A stretch of DNA of 64,000 nt from RBG-16-66-20 sp035308765 (GCA_035308765.1 DATGGA010000004.1:1-64000); one strand, 5' to 3'; shown: positions 9,641 to 20,196, numbered from the stretch's first letter. Made by a program: numbers and translations. Notes: generated by a model from the letters alone, not told the origin.

Positions 9641-10610
9641 AGCGGGCCAGCATCCGCGCCATGCGGTAGTACTCGAGGTCTGGCGCGCGCTGCCGGCTGG
9701 CGACTTCCGCAAGCGAAGTACCGATGATCTCGCGGGCGCTGAGCCCCACCATCACGCCGTTCTCCCCCCTTTGCAGGCGTTCTACCGCCGCGACGCCGAA
9801 ACGCGCGGCAAGCAGACGGTCCCAGGCGCTCGGGCTGCCGCCGCGCTGCACGTGGCCCAGAATGGTGACGCGGAAATCGAAGCCGGTGTTCATGCCGTCG
9901 AGCTTCTGCTTCAGGACATTGGCGCCGAGCTTCGCGCCTTCAGAGACGACGACGATGGCGTGGGTCTTGCCGCGGGCGTGGGCGCTGCGCACCGCTTCGG
10001 CGACTTCCTCCGCGCTCGCCTCCTGCTCGGGGATCAGGATCATTTCAGCGCCGCTGATGATGCCCGACATGAGCGCGAGGTGGCCGCAGTTGCGCCCCAT
10101 GGTTTCGACGATGAATGCACGCTCGTGCGAAGAAGCGGTGTCGCGCAGCTTGTCGATCGCATCGAGGATAGTGTTGAGCGCGGTGTCGACGCCGATCGAA
10201 ATATCGGTGCCGTAGACGTCGTTGTCGATGGATGCCGGGATGCCGACCACCGGGAAACCGAGCTTCTGCAGCGCCGCCGCGCCGCGCATGGTGCCGTCGC
10301 CGCCGATCGCGACCAGCGCTTCTACGCCCTTCGCCTTGAGTCGGCGCAGGGCCTCCTGCTGCACCTCGATCCCGGCGAATTCCGGAAAGCGCGCCGTCTG
10401 CAGGATGGTGCCGCCGCGCTGGATGATGCCGCCGACGTCGCGCGCGCCGAGTTCCGTGATCTCCCCTCCCGCGAGGCCCTCGTAAGCGCGCCTGATCCCG
10501 AAGGCGCGCATGCCCAGCGCGAGCGCGGCGCGCACCACCGCGCGCACCGCGGCATTCATTCCCGGCGCATCGCCGCCCGCGGTCAGTACCGCCAAGGCCT
10601 TCACGCTCAC
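9639..10610 (-). CDS. pfkA: ATP-dependent 6-phosphofructokinase
   Basis: 323 residues from a GTG at 10610. LTAGGDAPGMNAAVR is the nucleotide-binding N-terminus. GGDGTMRGA has Gly at the position that separates ATP-dependent enzymes from pyrophosphate-dependent ones (which have Asp), so ATP is the likely phosphoryl donor. PASIDNDVYGTD carries the catalytic Asp. ETMGRNCGHLA corresponds to the fructose-6-phosphate motif MGRxxGxLA. The enzyme makes fructose 1,6-bisphosphate in glycolysis. The start GTG overlaps the thrC stop as GTGA, so translation is coupled to thrC. Placement in a threonine operon is unusual for a glycolytic gene. Confidence 0.9.
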   Translation of the reverse strand: MSVKALAVLTAGGDAPGMNAAVRAVVRAALALGMRAFGIRRAYEGLAGGEITELGARDVGGIIQRGGTILQTARFPEFAGIEVQQEALRRLKAKGVEALVAIGGDGTMRGAAALQKLGFPVVGIPASIDNDVYGTDISIGVDTALNTILDAIDKLRDTASSHERAFIVETMGRNCGHLALMSGIISGAEMILIPEQEASAEEVAEAVRSAHARGKTHAIVVVSEGAKLGANVLKQKLDGMNTGFDFRVTILGHVQRGGSPSAWDRLLAARFGVAAVERLQRGENGVMVGLSAREIIGTSLAEVASRQRAPDLEYYRMARMLAR

Positions 10611-11967
10611 CCGGCGTACTTTCCCATGTATCGCTTCACCGCCTCCGCGTCGGGTTCGATGACCTCGAAACGCTGCGGCAGCGATTCGAGATTCTCGAAG
10701 CCCTTCGGCATCTCGGGATCGCGGCCGAGCGCCTCTCGGATGGTTGCAGCGAACTTGGCCGGCAGCGCAGTCTCCAGACACACGAGCGGCACGCCCGGCT
10801 CGCGGTGCTCCAGCCCGACTTTCACGCCGTCCGCGGTATGCGGGTCGATGGTCACGCCGTATTTCGCGTGAATGGACTTGATGGTCGCGATGCGGTCGGC
10901 ATGCGTGCTCTTGCCCGAGACGAAGCCCTGCCTGGGGATAAGCGACAGGTCGAACTCTTCGCCGGAAGTAAACAGCCTTTTCACCCGGGAGCCGTCGCGC
11001 TCCAGCAGGTCGAAAACATATCTTTCGAAGTTCGACGCCTTGGAAATGTCCATCGAGGGGCTGGACGTCGCCACCGCGGCCTTCCTGACGCGGTACCTCC
11101 CGGTGCGGAAGAATTCATCGAGCACATCGTTCTCGTTGCTGGCGAGAATCAGCTTGCGGATGGGTAGGCCCATCGAGCGCGCAACGTAACCCGCATAGAT
11201 GTTGCCGAAGTTACCGGAAGGCACGGCGAAGGAAACCTGTTCGGCGTCGGACTTCGTGGCGGCGAAATACCCCTTGAAGTAGTACACCACCTGCGCAGCG
11301 ACCCTCGCCCAATTGATCGAATTCACGGCGCCAATGCTGTATTTCGCCTTGAACGCGGCGTCGGCGTTGATCTTTTTGACCAGGTCCTGGCAGTCGTCGA
11401 AGACGCCCTTCACGGCCAGGTTGTGGATGTTGGCGTCCTGCAGCGAGTACATCTGCGCGCGCTGGAAGGCGCTCATGCGCCCCTGCGGCGAGAGCATGAA
11501 GACGTTGACGTTCTTCTTGCCGCGCATGGCGTACTCGGCGGCAGATCCGGTGTCGCCGGAAGTGGCGCCAAGAATGTTCAAGGTCCGATTTTTTTTCTTC
11601 AGCGCATCTTCGAACAGATTGCCCAGCAATTGCAGGGCAATATCCTTGAACGCCAGGGTCGGCCCGTTCGACAGGCCGAGGATGTACAGACCGGGCTCCA
11701 GGGTCCTGAGCGGCGTGATCTCGACGCTGCCGAAAATTTCCTTCGTGTAGGCTTTCTCTACCAGGTTCCTTAAATCAGGAACGTCATCCATGAACTGCGA
11801 AAGAATATCGTGAGCGAGTTGAGGGTAGGCCTTACCCCGTAGTTGCGAAAGATCAACCTTGGGAAAACTCTCCGGCACGTAGAGGCCGCCGTCGGCGGCG
11901 AGGCCTTCGAGCAGAATCCCTGTAAAGCGCCGTGGAGGTGCTTCACCGCGGGTCGAAACGTACCGCA

Positions 11968-11968
<1 letters not shown>
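10607..11968 (-). CDS. thrC: Threonine synthase
   Basis: 453 residues, the usual size of the longer (E. coli/yeast-type) threonine synthases. The N-terminus MRYVSTRGEAPPRRF, the PLP-lysine motif GPTLAFKDIALQLLGN and the phosphate-binding SGDTGSAAEYAMRG are all present. It converts O-phosphohomoserine to threonine. The ATG overlaps the hom stop as TAATG and the TGA overlaps the pfkA start as GTGA. Homoserine kinase (thrB) is not in this operon and must lie elsewhere. Confidence 0.96.
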
Positions 11969-13274
<1,306 letters not shown>

Positions 13275-13278
<4 letters not shown>

Positions 13279-14471
13279 GCCGCTCCCTTCAGCAATCCGT
13301 CCTTCCTGAACATCTCGCGGATGCCGCGCAGCGCCTGGCGCAGCCGGTGCTCGTTCTCGATCAGCGCGATGCGTACGTAGCCGTCGCCGTATTCGCCGAA
13401 GCCGATGCCGGGCGAAACCGCGATCTTGGCCTCGTCCAGCAGCCGCTTGGTGAACTCGATGGAGCCCATCTTCGCGTAATAGTCGGGAATTTTCGCCCAC
13501 ACATACATCGACGCCCTGGGATTGTCGACCATCCAGCCGATGTCGTGCAGGCCCTTGACCATGACGTCGCGGCGTTTCTGGTAGGTCTGGCGGATTTCCT
13601 CGACGCATTCCTGCGGACCGTCCAGCGCGACGATCGAAGCCACCTGGATCGGCGTGAAGCTGCCGTAGTCGTGGTAGCTCTTGATGCGCGCCAGCGCATT
13701 CACCAGTTCGGCGTTGCCGACCATGAAGCCGATGCGCCAGCCCGCCATGTTGTAGCTCTTCGACATGGTGAAGAACTCGACCGCCACGTCGCGCGCGCCG
13801 GGCACCTGCATGATGGAAGGCGCCTGCCAGCCGTCGTAGGTGATGTCCGCGTAGGCAAGGTCGTGCACCACCAGGATGTCGTGCTGCCGCGCGAGCGCGA
13901 CCACGCGCTCGAAGAACTCAAGCTCGACGCACATCGCCGTGGGGTTGGAGGGAAAGCCGAGGATGAGCATCTTCGGCTTCGGGAACAGCTCGCCGATCGC
14001 GCGCTCGACCTCGGCGATGAAGTCCACGCCCGGCGTCATGCGCACCGAGCGGATGTCGGCGCCGGCGATGATCGCGCCATAGATGTGGATCGGGTAGGAG
14101 GGATTGGGCACCAGCACCGTGTCGCCGCGCTCCAGCGTCGCCAGCATCAGGTGCGCGAGGCCTTCCTTGGAGCCGATGGTGACGATCGCCTCCTTGTCCA
14201 TGTCCAGGTCCACCGCGTAGCGGCGCTTGTACCAGTCGCAGATGGCGCGGCGCAGGCGCGGGATGCCCCTGGAGACGGAATAGCCGTGCGTGTCCTGGCG
14301 CTGGGCGGCCTCGACCAGCTTGTCGACGATGTGCTGGGGCGTCGGCCCGTCCGGGTTGCCCATGGACAGGTCGATGATGTCCTCGCCGCGGCGGCGGGCG
14401 GCCATCTTCAACTCGTTGGTGATGTTGAAGACGTAGGGCGGAAGCCGCTTAATCCTTGAAAATTCGCGCAT
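13275..14471 (-). CDS. alaC: Alanine transaminase, class I/II PLP aminotransferase
   Basis: 398 residues. MREFSRIKRLPPYVFNITNE is the typical AlaC N-terminus. The PLP-lysine is K238 in MSKSYNMAGWRIGF, with the substrate-binding NPSYPIHIYG and GFPSNPTAM. It interconverts alanine and pyruvate with glutamate/2-oxoglutarate, and some homologues have been suggested to take part in methionine or aspartate-family metabolism. It is the first gene of alaC-hom-thrC-pfkA, a leading position for this aminotransferase that is common in betaproteobacteria. The upstream gap to the divergent gene is only 15 bases; see the bidirectional -10 element. Confidence 0.92.
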
Positions 14472-14473
14472 TG

Positions 14474-14483
14474 TAGAATTCTA
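14474..14483. promoter_or_regulatory. Palindromic double -10 element, possible bidirectional leaderless promoter
   Basis: The 15-base gap between alaC (leftward ATG at 14471) and the Mth938-like gene (rightward GTG at 14487) contains the palindrome TAGAATTCTA. On each strand it reads TAGAAT, a good -10 hexamer, ending seven to eight bases before the respective start codon. Transcription would begin at or next to the first base of both coding sequences, giving leaderless mRNAs. No convincing -35 is visible on either side. This is inference from spacing only. Confidence 0.4.
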
Positions 14484-14486
14484 GCA

Positions 14487-14855
14487 GTGAAGCTCCACGC
14501 CTCCACGCCCTCGGCCCTGCACACCTTCTCCGGCTACGGCGAGGGCTTCGTGATGGTCAACGGCCAGCGCCACGAGTCAAACCTGATCGTGACCCCCGAG
14601 CAGTTGCTGCCCTGGAGCGCAACCGCGTTCGACGCGCTCACGGCAGCGGACTTCCAGGGCTTTCTCGAACTGAACCTGGAAATCCTGCTGCTCGGCACGG
14701 GGCCGAAGCAGCGCTTCCCCCATCCGCGCCTGACCCGGGCGCTGATGGAGAAACGCATCGGCGTCGAAGCGATGGACATGCAGGCCGCCTGCCGCACCTA
14801 CAACATCCTGATGGCGGAAGAGCGCCGCGTCGCGGCGGCGCTGCTGTTTGCATGA
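14487..14855 (+). CDS. Mth938-like (DUF498) protein
   Basis: 122 residues from a GTG. The sequence NGQRHESNLIVTPEQLLPW, FLELNLEILLLGTGPKQRFP and the C-terminal AACRTYNILMAEERRVAAALLF match the Mth938/NDUFAF3-like family. The mitochondrial relative assists complex I assembly; the bacterial members have no settled role. It overlaps the next gene by four bases (ATGA), opening a rightward run of four closely packed genes. Confidence 0.85.
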   Translation: MKLHASTPSALHTFSGYGEGFVMVNGQRHESNLIVTPEQLLPWSATAFDALTAADFQGFLELNLEILLLGTGPKQRFPHPRLTRALMEKRIGVEAMDMQAACRTYNILMAEERRVAAALLFA

Positions 14856-15181
14856 GCTTTGTCTATATTGCCGCCGCGGTAGTTCTGGGCACGGCCGCCC
14901 AACTGTTCCTCAAGGCGGGCACGAATGCGGCGCCGGTGGATTTCAGGCTCGCGCTCGAACCGCGCATCCTGGCCGGCATCGCCTGCTACGCGGTAAGCCT
15001 GGTGGTCTGGATCCTGGCGCTGTCGAAGACGCCCGTCAGCGTCGCTTACCCGATGGTATCCATCGGCTTTGCATTGAACGCATTGCTCGCCTGGTGGCTG
15101 CTCGGCGAAACCGTGACGCCGATGCGCATGCTGGGCATCGGGATCATCATCGTTGGAGTATTTCTGGTGGCGAGGTCTTGA
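14852..15181 (+). CDS. Small multidrug-resistance/ArnE-like DMT transporter subunit
   Basis: 109 residues with four hydrophobic segments: SFVYIAAAVVLGTAAQLFLKAG, ILAGIACYAVSLVVWILALS, VSVAYPMVSIGFALNALLAWWL and MLGIGIIIVGVFLVARS. The motif KTPVSVAYPM and the four-helix layout match EamA/SMR proteins, particularly ArnE-like subunits that flip undecaprenyl-phosphate-linked sugars. A partner subunit is not adjacent. It abuts the hydrolase gene, whose ATG follows its TGA directly. Confidence 0.75.
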   Translation: MSFVYIAAAVVLGTAAQLFLKAGTNAAPVDFRLALEPRILAGIACYAVSLVVWILALSKTPVSVAYPMVSIGFALNALLAWWLLGETVTPMRMLGIGIIIVGVFLVARS

Positions 15182-16072
15182 ATGAAGCTCTTCAAGAACT
15201 TTGAATCAAAAAAAATCCGCGTCACCGGTGCCACCATCAACCTCGTCACCCGAGGCAGAGGCCCGGCCGTCCTGCTGCTGCACGGCTATCCAGAGACCCA
15301 CGTCATGTGGCACCGCGTGGCGCCGGCCCTCGCGCGCGACTACACCGTGGTATGCGCCGACCTGCGCGGCTACGGCGATTCCTCCAAGCCGAAGGGCCTG
15401 CCCGACCATTCGAACTATTCCAAGCGCGCGATGGCGCAGGACATGGCCGAAGTCATGACGAGCCTCGGCCACCGCAAGTTCCATCTCGTCGGCCACGACC
15501 GCGGCGGGCGCGTGGCGCACCGCCTCGCGCGCGACTATGGCAGCGGAGTGCACTCGCGGGTCATGTCCCTTACGGTGCTGGACATTTCGCCGACGCTGCG
15601 CGTGTTCGAGAATACGGACATGGCGCTGGCGCGCGCCTTCTACCACTGGTTCTTCCTGATCCAGAGCGCGCCCATGCCCGAGCGCATGATCGGCAGCATG
15701 GCGAGGGACTACCTGCTCGGGCGCATCGGGCGCGGCCCCGGCGGCCTGCGGCATTTTCCGAAGGCCGTGCAGCGCGAATACCTGCGCTGCTTCGACGCGC
15801 GCGGCATCCACGGCTCCTGCGAAGACTACCGGGCCGCCGCCACGATCGACCTGGTCCACGACAGGAAGAGCCTGAAGCAAAAGCTCAGGATGCCCGTGCT
15901 CGCGCTGTGGGCCAGGCATTCGCCGGTCGGCACCATGTTCGACTGCCTGGCGAACTGGCGCGAAGTGGCGCAGGACGTTCGCGGCCGCGCGCTCGACTGC
16001 GGCCATTTCCTGCCGGAAGAAAAACCGCGGGAAGTCCTGCGCGAACTGCGCCACTTCCTCGCCCGTGTCTGA
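15182..16072 (+). CDS. Alpha/beta hydrolase, haloacetate (fluoroacetate) dehalogenase type
   Basis: 296 residues. The catalytic set of fluoroacetate dehalogenases is visible: nucleophile D106 with R107 and R110 in GHDRGGRVAHR, the second acid D134 in LDISPT, the halide-pocket pair H155-W156 in FYHWFF, a Tyr at 216 in EDYRAAATID, and catalytic H275 in DCGHFLPEE. In characterised enzymes the Asp attacks C-F or C-Cl of haloacetate, the two Arg bind the carboxylate, and His/Trp/Tyr stabilise fluoride. The sequence cannot show whether fluoride or only chloride is released, and some relatives are plain esterases. It lies in a tight run with the small transporter and a nucleotide cyclase. Confidence 0.85.
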   Translation: MKLFKNFESKKIRVTGATINLVTRGRGPAVLLLHGYPETHVMWHRVAPALARDYTVVCADLRGYGDSSKPKGLPDHSNYSKRAMAQDMAEVMTSLGHRKFHLVGHDRGGRVAHRLARDYGSGVHSRVMSLTVLDISPTLRVFENTDMALARAFYHWFFLIQSAPMPERMIGSMARDYLLGRIGRGPGGLRHFPKAVQREYLRCFDARGIHGSCEDYRAAATIDLVHDRKSLKQKLRMPVLALWARHSPVGTMFDCLANWREVAQDVRGRALDCGHFLPEEKPREVLRELRHFLARV

Positions 16073-17297
16073 TATTCCGGGTACGCGGGAGCTAAGCCGC
16101 CGCGGGCTGCTCGGCCCAGAGGAAGGCTGGTCGCTCGCGCCTGTCGCGGCGTGGCTCGCGATCGAAGGCCGCCGCATCACCGACCCTGTAGCGCTCCTTA
16201 CCGGGCTGGCAGCCAGGCTCGACGCCGCCGGCGGCCATATCGACCGGCTGAGCATCTCCGTCGGCACCCTGCACCCGCAACTGGTCGCTTGGGGCTGCGT
16301 CTGGCGCCGGGGCGAGGGGGCACGAATGTTCGAAGGCGCGCACGGCGCGCAGAACAGCGACTCCTATGTGGGCAGCCCGCTGCAAGTTGTGCGTGAGCAG
16401 CAGCGCGTCTTCCGGCGCCGGATCGAGTCGCTGGACGAGGAACGCGACCACAGCTTCCTGTACGACATGCAAGCCGCCGGCATGACCGACTATGCGGCGG
16501 TGCCGCTGGTGTTTGCCGCCGGCAACGTCAATGTCCTGGGCATGGCGACGCGCTCGGCCGCCGGATTCATCGACGCGGACGTGGACCGCTTCGAAGCCCT
16601 GGCGAATCTGCTCGCGGCTCCGGTGGAACTGATCGAATCGCGCCGCATGGCGCTCGGCCTGCTGGACACCTTCATCGGGCCGCGCATCAGCCAGCGCATC
16701 CTGCGCGGCCAGGTGAAGCGCGGCGACGGCGAGCGCATCGAGGCCGCGTTCTGGTATTCGGACCTGCGCGGCTTCACCGCGCTCTCGGAGTCGCTGCCCG
16801 CCGCCGAGCTGCTGCAACTGCTGAACGAGTATTTCGAGAACTGCGCCGCGGCCGCGGCGGCGCGCGGCGGCGAGATCCTGCAGTTCATCGGCGACGCGAT
16901 CCTGATCGTGTTCGAGATCAAGCGGCCTGAGGACGAGGCGGCGGTCTGCGACGCCGCGCTCGATGCGGCGATAGACGCCTTTGCGTCCATCGCCGTGGTC
17001 AACCACCGGCGGCGCCATGCCGGCATGCCGCAAATAGAATTCGGCCTCGGCCTGCACCTGGGAACGGTGACGCACGCCAACGTCGGCTCGCCCAACCGGC
17101 TCGCCTTCAACGTCGTCGGCCCCGCAGTGAACAAGACCGCGCGCCTGCAGTCGATGACCAAGCAGGCAGGCGTGCCGCTGCTGTTGTCGCAGGAATTCGC
17201 GGCACACATCCAGCGGCCGGTGCGCTCGATCGGGCATTTCGACCTGCGAGGCGTCAGCGGACCCCAGGAGATGTTTACGCTGGAAAAAGAGCTTTAG
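16065..17297 (+). CDS. Class III adenylate/guanylate cyclase-domain protein
   Basis: 410 residues from a GTG overlapping the hydrolase by eight bases. The C-terminal cyclase domain (about 225-400) has both metal-binding aspartates: D233 in FWYSDLRGFTALSE and D277 in QFIGDAILIVF. NVVGPAVNKTARL supplies the transition-state Asn and Arg. The two purine-selecting positions are not canonical: Gln where adenylate cyclases have Lys, and Pro where they usually have Asp, so the product (cAMP or cGMP) cannot be predicted. The N-terminal 200 residues resemble a sensory GAF/PAS-like domain, without transmembrane segments. Such GPAVN cyclases are common in proteobacteria. Confidence 0.85.
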   Translation: MSDIPGTRELSRRGLLGPEEGWSLAPVAAWLAIEGRRITDPVALLTGLAARLDAAGGHIDRLSISVGTLHPQLVAWGCVWRRGEGARMFEGAHGAQNSDSYVGSPLQVVREQQRVFRRRIESLDEERDHSFLYDMQAAGMTDYAAVPLVFAAGNVNVLGMATRSAAGFIDADVDRFEALANLLAAPVELIESRRMALGLLDTFIGPRISQRILRGQVKRGDGERIEAAFWYSDLRGFTALSESLPAAELLQLLNEYFENCAAAAAARGGEILQFIGDAILIVFEIKRPEDEAAVCDAALDAAIDAFASIAVVNHRRRHAGMPQIEFGLGLHLGTVTHANVGSPNRLAFNVVGPAVNKTARLQSMTKQAGVPLLLSQEFAAHIQRPVRSIGHFDLRGVSGPQEMFTLEKEL

Positions 17298-17396
17298 GAT
17301 CAGTCCCCTGCGTCCGACTTGCGGCAGCCATAAAAAACGTGTTCAATGAATACGTTGCATTGCATAGCTGAGATTGTTTGCTAACTGACTCAGAGC

Positions 17397-17852
17397 ATGC
17401 CCGGTAAGGCGGTCAAGGACTTCTCCCTGCCTTCGACCGGCGGCGGCACCTTCAGGCTCTCCGACCAGCGCGGCAAGAAGCTGGTGGTCTACTTCTACCC
17501 CAAGGACAACACCCCCGGCTGCACGGTCGAAGGCGGCGATTTCCGCGACCGCTACAGGGAATTCGCCAGGGCGGGCGCCGAGGTGATCGGCGTTTCCCGC
17601 GATTCGCTCAAGTCGCACGAAAATTTCAAGGCGAAGATGAAGCTCCCCTTCGAGCTGCTGTCCGACGGCGAGGAGCAGCTCTGCACGCAGTTCGGCGTCA
17701 TGAAGATGAAGAACATGTACGGCAAAAAGGTCCGCGGCATCGAACGCAGCACTTTCGTCATCGACAGGGACGGAACGCTGGCGCGCGAATGGCGCGGTGT
17801 GAAGGTCCCTGGCCACGCAGAGGAGGTATTGAACTTTGTTAAAGCCCTATGA
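17397..17852 (+). CDS. bcp: Thioredoxin-dependent peroxiredoxin (Bcp/PrxQ)
   Basis: 151 residues. VVYFYPKDNTPGCTVEGGDFRD contains the peroxidatic Cys in the Bcp signature. The resolving Cys usually five residues later is absent; one other Cys (EEQLCTQFGV) is available, so it may act as a 1-Cys or atypical enzyme. The conserved catalytic Arg region is ERSTFVIDRDG. It reduces H2O2 and lipid peroxides using thioredoxin. Upstream is a 99-base gap from the cyclase, where a promoter is expected; downstream it overlaps phoH by 17 bases. Confidence 0.92.
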   Translation: MPGKAVKDFSLPSTGGGTFRLSDQRGKKLVVYFYPKDNTPGCTVEGGDFRDRYREFARAGAEVIGVSRDSLKSHENFKAKMKLPFELLSDGEEQLCTQFGVMKMKNMYGKKVRGIERSTFVIDRDGTLAREWRGVKVPGHAEEVLNFVKAL

Positions 17853-19320
17853 TGTCGAGCAGGCCGAAGCAGCAGTAGAACCCGCCACCAGCGACGCAAT
17901 GTCGAAGAAGTCCAGCAAGCCGAAAAAATCCAAGGTCAAGAAGCTGTTTGTGCTCGACACCAACGTGCTGATGCACGACCCGGCCAGCCTGTTCCGCTTC
18001 GAGGAGCACGACCTGTACCTGCCGATGGGCACGCTGGAAGAGCTCGACAGCAACAAGAAGGGGCTCTCGGACGTGGCGCGCAACGCGCGCCAAGCGAGCC
18101 GCTTTCTGGACGAGATCGTCACCGGCAAGTCGGGCGACATCGCCGCGGGCCTGCCGATACGCACCCGCGATGGCGGGCCTTCGGCCGGCGGGCGCCTGTT
18201 CCTGCAGACCGAGGCGATCAACGGCGACCTGCCCGCCACGCTGCCCGCCGGCAAGACCGACAACCAGATCCTGTCCGTGGTGCGCCACCTGCAGAAAAAG
18301 GAACCCGCGCGCGGCGTGTTCCTGGTGTCGAAAGACATCAACATGCGCATCAAGGCGCGTGCGCTCGGCCTCGCCGCGGAGGACTACCACAATGACAAGG
18401 TGCTGGAGGACACCGACCTCCTCTATACCGGCGTGCACAAGCTCGCGACCGAGTTCTGGGAGAGCCATGGCAAGGACATGGAGTCCTGGAAAAAGGACGG
18501 CCACACCTACTACCGCATCCGCGGCCCGCTGGTGCCGCAGTTGGAGCTGAACCAGTTCGTCTACGACGAGTCCGGCGAGCGGCCGATCCACGCCCTGGTG
18601 AAAGAGAAGGCCGGCCGCGTCGCGGTGTTCGAGACGCTGCGCGACTACAGCCACAGCAAGAATTCGGTGTGGGGCATCACGGCGCGCAACCGCGAACAGA
18701 ACTTCGCCCTCAACCTGCTGATGAACCCGAACGTCGATTTCGTCACGCTGCTCGGCCAGGCGGGCACCGGCAAGACGCTGCTCACGCTGGCCGCCGGGCT
18801 GACCCAGGTGCTGGACGAGAAGCGCTATAGCGAGATCATCGTCACCCGCGTGACCGTGCCGATCGGCGAGGACATCGGCTTCCTGCCGGGCACCGAGGAA
18901 GAGAAGATGCAGCCCTGGATGGGCGCGCTCGAGGACAACCTCGACGTGCTGAACGTGTCTGACGAATCCGGCGGCGAGTGGGGACGCGCAGCGACGCGCG
19001 ACCTGGTGCGTTCGCGCATCAAGGTCAAGTCGCTCAACTTCATGCGCGGACGCACTTTTCTCAATAAGTGGCTGATCATCGACGAGGCGCAGAACCTCAC
19101 GCCCAAGCAGATGAAGACGCTGGTGACGCGCGCCGGCCCCGGCACCAAGGTGGTGTGCCTGGGCAACATCGCGCAGATCGACACGCCCTATCTCACCGAG
19201 GGCAGTTCGGGCCTCACCTACGTAGTGGACCGCATGAAGGGCTGGGCGCACGCGGGACACGTCACGCTCGCTCGCGGCGAGCGTTCCCGCCTGGCCGACC
19301 ACGCCGCCGAGACGCTCTGA
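17836..19320 (+). CDS. PhoH-family ATPase with N-terminal PIN domain
   Basis: 494 residues from TTG 17836, chosen because AGGAGG lies nine bases upstream; ATG at 17899 is the alternative. Residues about 30-190 form a PIN nuclease domain beginning KLFVLDTNVLMHDP. The second half is the PhoH ATPase, with Walker A LLGQAGTGKTLLTLAAG and Walker B WLIIDEAQNLTPKQMK. PIN-PhoH proteins (PhoH2 type) act as ATP-dependent RNA helicase/ribonucleases, in some bacteria as toxins. Here the protein is a chromosomal single gene behind bcp and no antitoxin-like small gene is visible, so a housekeeping RNA role is more likely. Confidence 0.9.
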   Translation: MLKPYDVEQAEAAVEPATSDAMSKKSSKPKKSKVKKLFVLDTNVLMHDPASLFRFEEHDLYLPMGTLEELDSNKKGLSDVARNARQASRFLDEIVTGKSGDIAAGLPIRTRDGGPSAGGRLFLQTEAINGDLPATLPAGKTDNQILSVVRHLQKKEPARGVFLVSKDINMRIKARALGLAAEDYHNDKVLEDTDLLYTGVHKLATEFWESHGKDMESWKKDGHTYYRIRGPLVPQLELNQFVYDESGERPIHALVKEKAGRVAVFETLRDYSHSKNSVWGITARNREQNFALNLLMNPNVDFVTLLGQAGTGKTLLTLAAGLTQVLDEKRYSEIIVTRVTVPIGEDIGFLPGTEEEKMQPWMGALEDNLDVLNVSDESGGEWGRAATRDLVRSRIKVKSLNFMRGRTFLNKWLIIDEAQNLTPKQMKTLVTRAGPGTKVVCLGNIAQIDTPYLTEGSSGLTYVVDRMKGWAHAGHVTLARGERSRLADHAAETL

Positions 19321-19359
19321 TATCTGCTACGCTTTCTCGCCTTTTCGGGAGGATCGGGA

Positions 19360-20190
19360 ATGAATGTAACGGCGAAGATCGCTGCAGCGCTTGCGGCTTC
19401 CTTGCTGTTCTCGCTGCCCGCGGCGGCCCAGCAGAAACCCTACGAGCCGCAAGTCGGCCAGGCCGGCAAGGACGTGATCTGGGTGCCCACGCCCGACGAG
19501 GTCGTGGACCGCATGCTGCGCATGGCGCAGGTCGGGCCCAACGACCTGGTGTTTGATCTCGGCGCGGGCGACGGCAAGATCGCGATCGCGGCGGCGAAGA
19601 AGTTCGGCGCCCGCTCGGTGGGCATCGAATACAACCCGGACATGGCCAAGTTCGCGCAGGGCAACGCCGAGAAGGCCGGCGTCGCCGGCAGGGCGCGCAT
19701 CGTCAACGGCGACATCTTCGCCACCGATTTCAGCCAGGCGACCGTGATCACCATGTACCTGCTGCCGCAGCTCAACATGAAGCTGCGGCCGCAGATCCTG
19801 TCGATGCGCCCGGGCACGCGCGTGGTGTCGCACTCCTTCACCATGGAGGACTGGGAACCAGATGAGACCTCGAGCCTGGAAGGCCACCGCGCCTATTTCT
19901 GGATGGTGCCGGCGAACGTCAACGGCGGCTGGGCCCTGGAGACGGGCAGCGACAAGGCCGAGCTCGCATTCGAGCAGCGTTTCCAGAAAATCGAGGGCGC
20001 GATCGGCCTCGGCCAGACCCTGGGCGGATTGCGCAGCGCGCGCCTGAGCGGCGCCAACATCAGCTTTTCTTATGTCGGCAACGACGGCGTGCTTCGCAAC
20101 TACACCGGGCGCGTCGCCGACGGCAGGATGGAAGGTACCTTCCATGCCGACAACGGCACTGAAGGGCGCTGGATCGCGACGAAGAAGTAA
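19360..20190 (+). CDS. Putatively exported class I SAM-dependent methyltransferase
   Basis: 276 residues. The first 24 residues look like a Sec signal peptide (KIAAALAASLLFSLPAAAQQ, with an AAA-Q cleavage site). The SAM-binding fold follows: LVFDLGAGDGKIAIAAAKK (motif I), VGIEYNPDM (motif II) and RARIVNGDIFATDF. The C-terminal part (from about 165) is an extra domain without known motifs. SAM is not known to be available in the periplasm, so either the protein is exported with another function or the signal acts as a membrane anchor. It follows phoH by 39 bases. The substrate is unknown. Confidence 0.75.
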   Translation: MNVTAKIAAALAASLLFSLPAAAQQKPYEPQVGQAGKDVIWVPTPDEVVDRMLRMAQVGPNDLVFDLGAGDGKIAIAAAKKFGARSVGIEYNPDMAKFAQGNAEKAGVAGRARIVNGDIFATDFSQATVITMYLLPQLNMKLRPQILSMRPGTRVVSHSFTMEDWEPDETSSLEGHRAYFWMVPANVNGGWALETGSDKAELAFEQRFQKIEGAIGLGQTLGGLRSARLSGANISFSYVGNDGVLRNYTGRVADGRMEGTFHADNGTEGRWIATKK

Positions 20191-20196
20191 CCCTGG

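Noticed and set aside
17836..19320. PhoH2-type toxin-antitoxin module
   Set aside because: No small antitoxin-like gene precedes phoH; the upstream overlapping gene is bcp.
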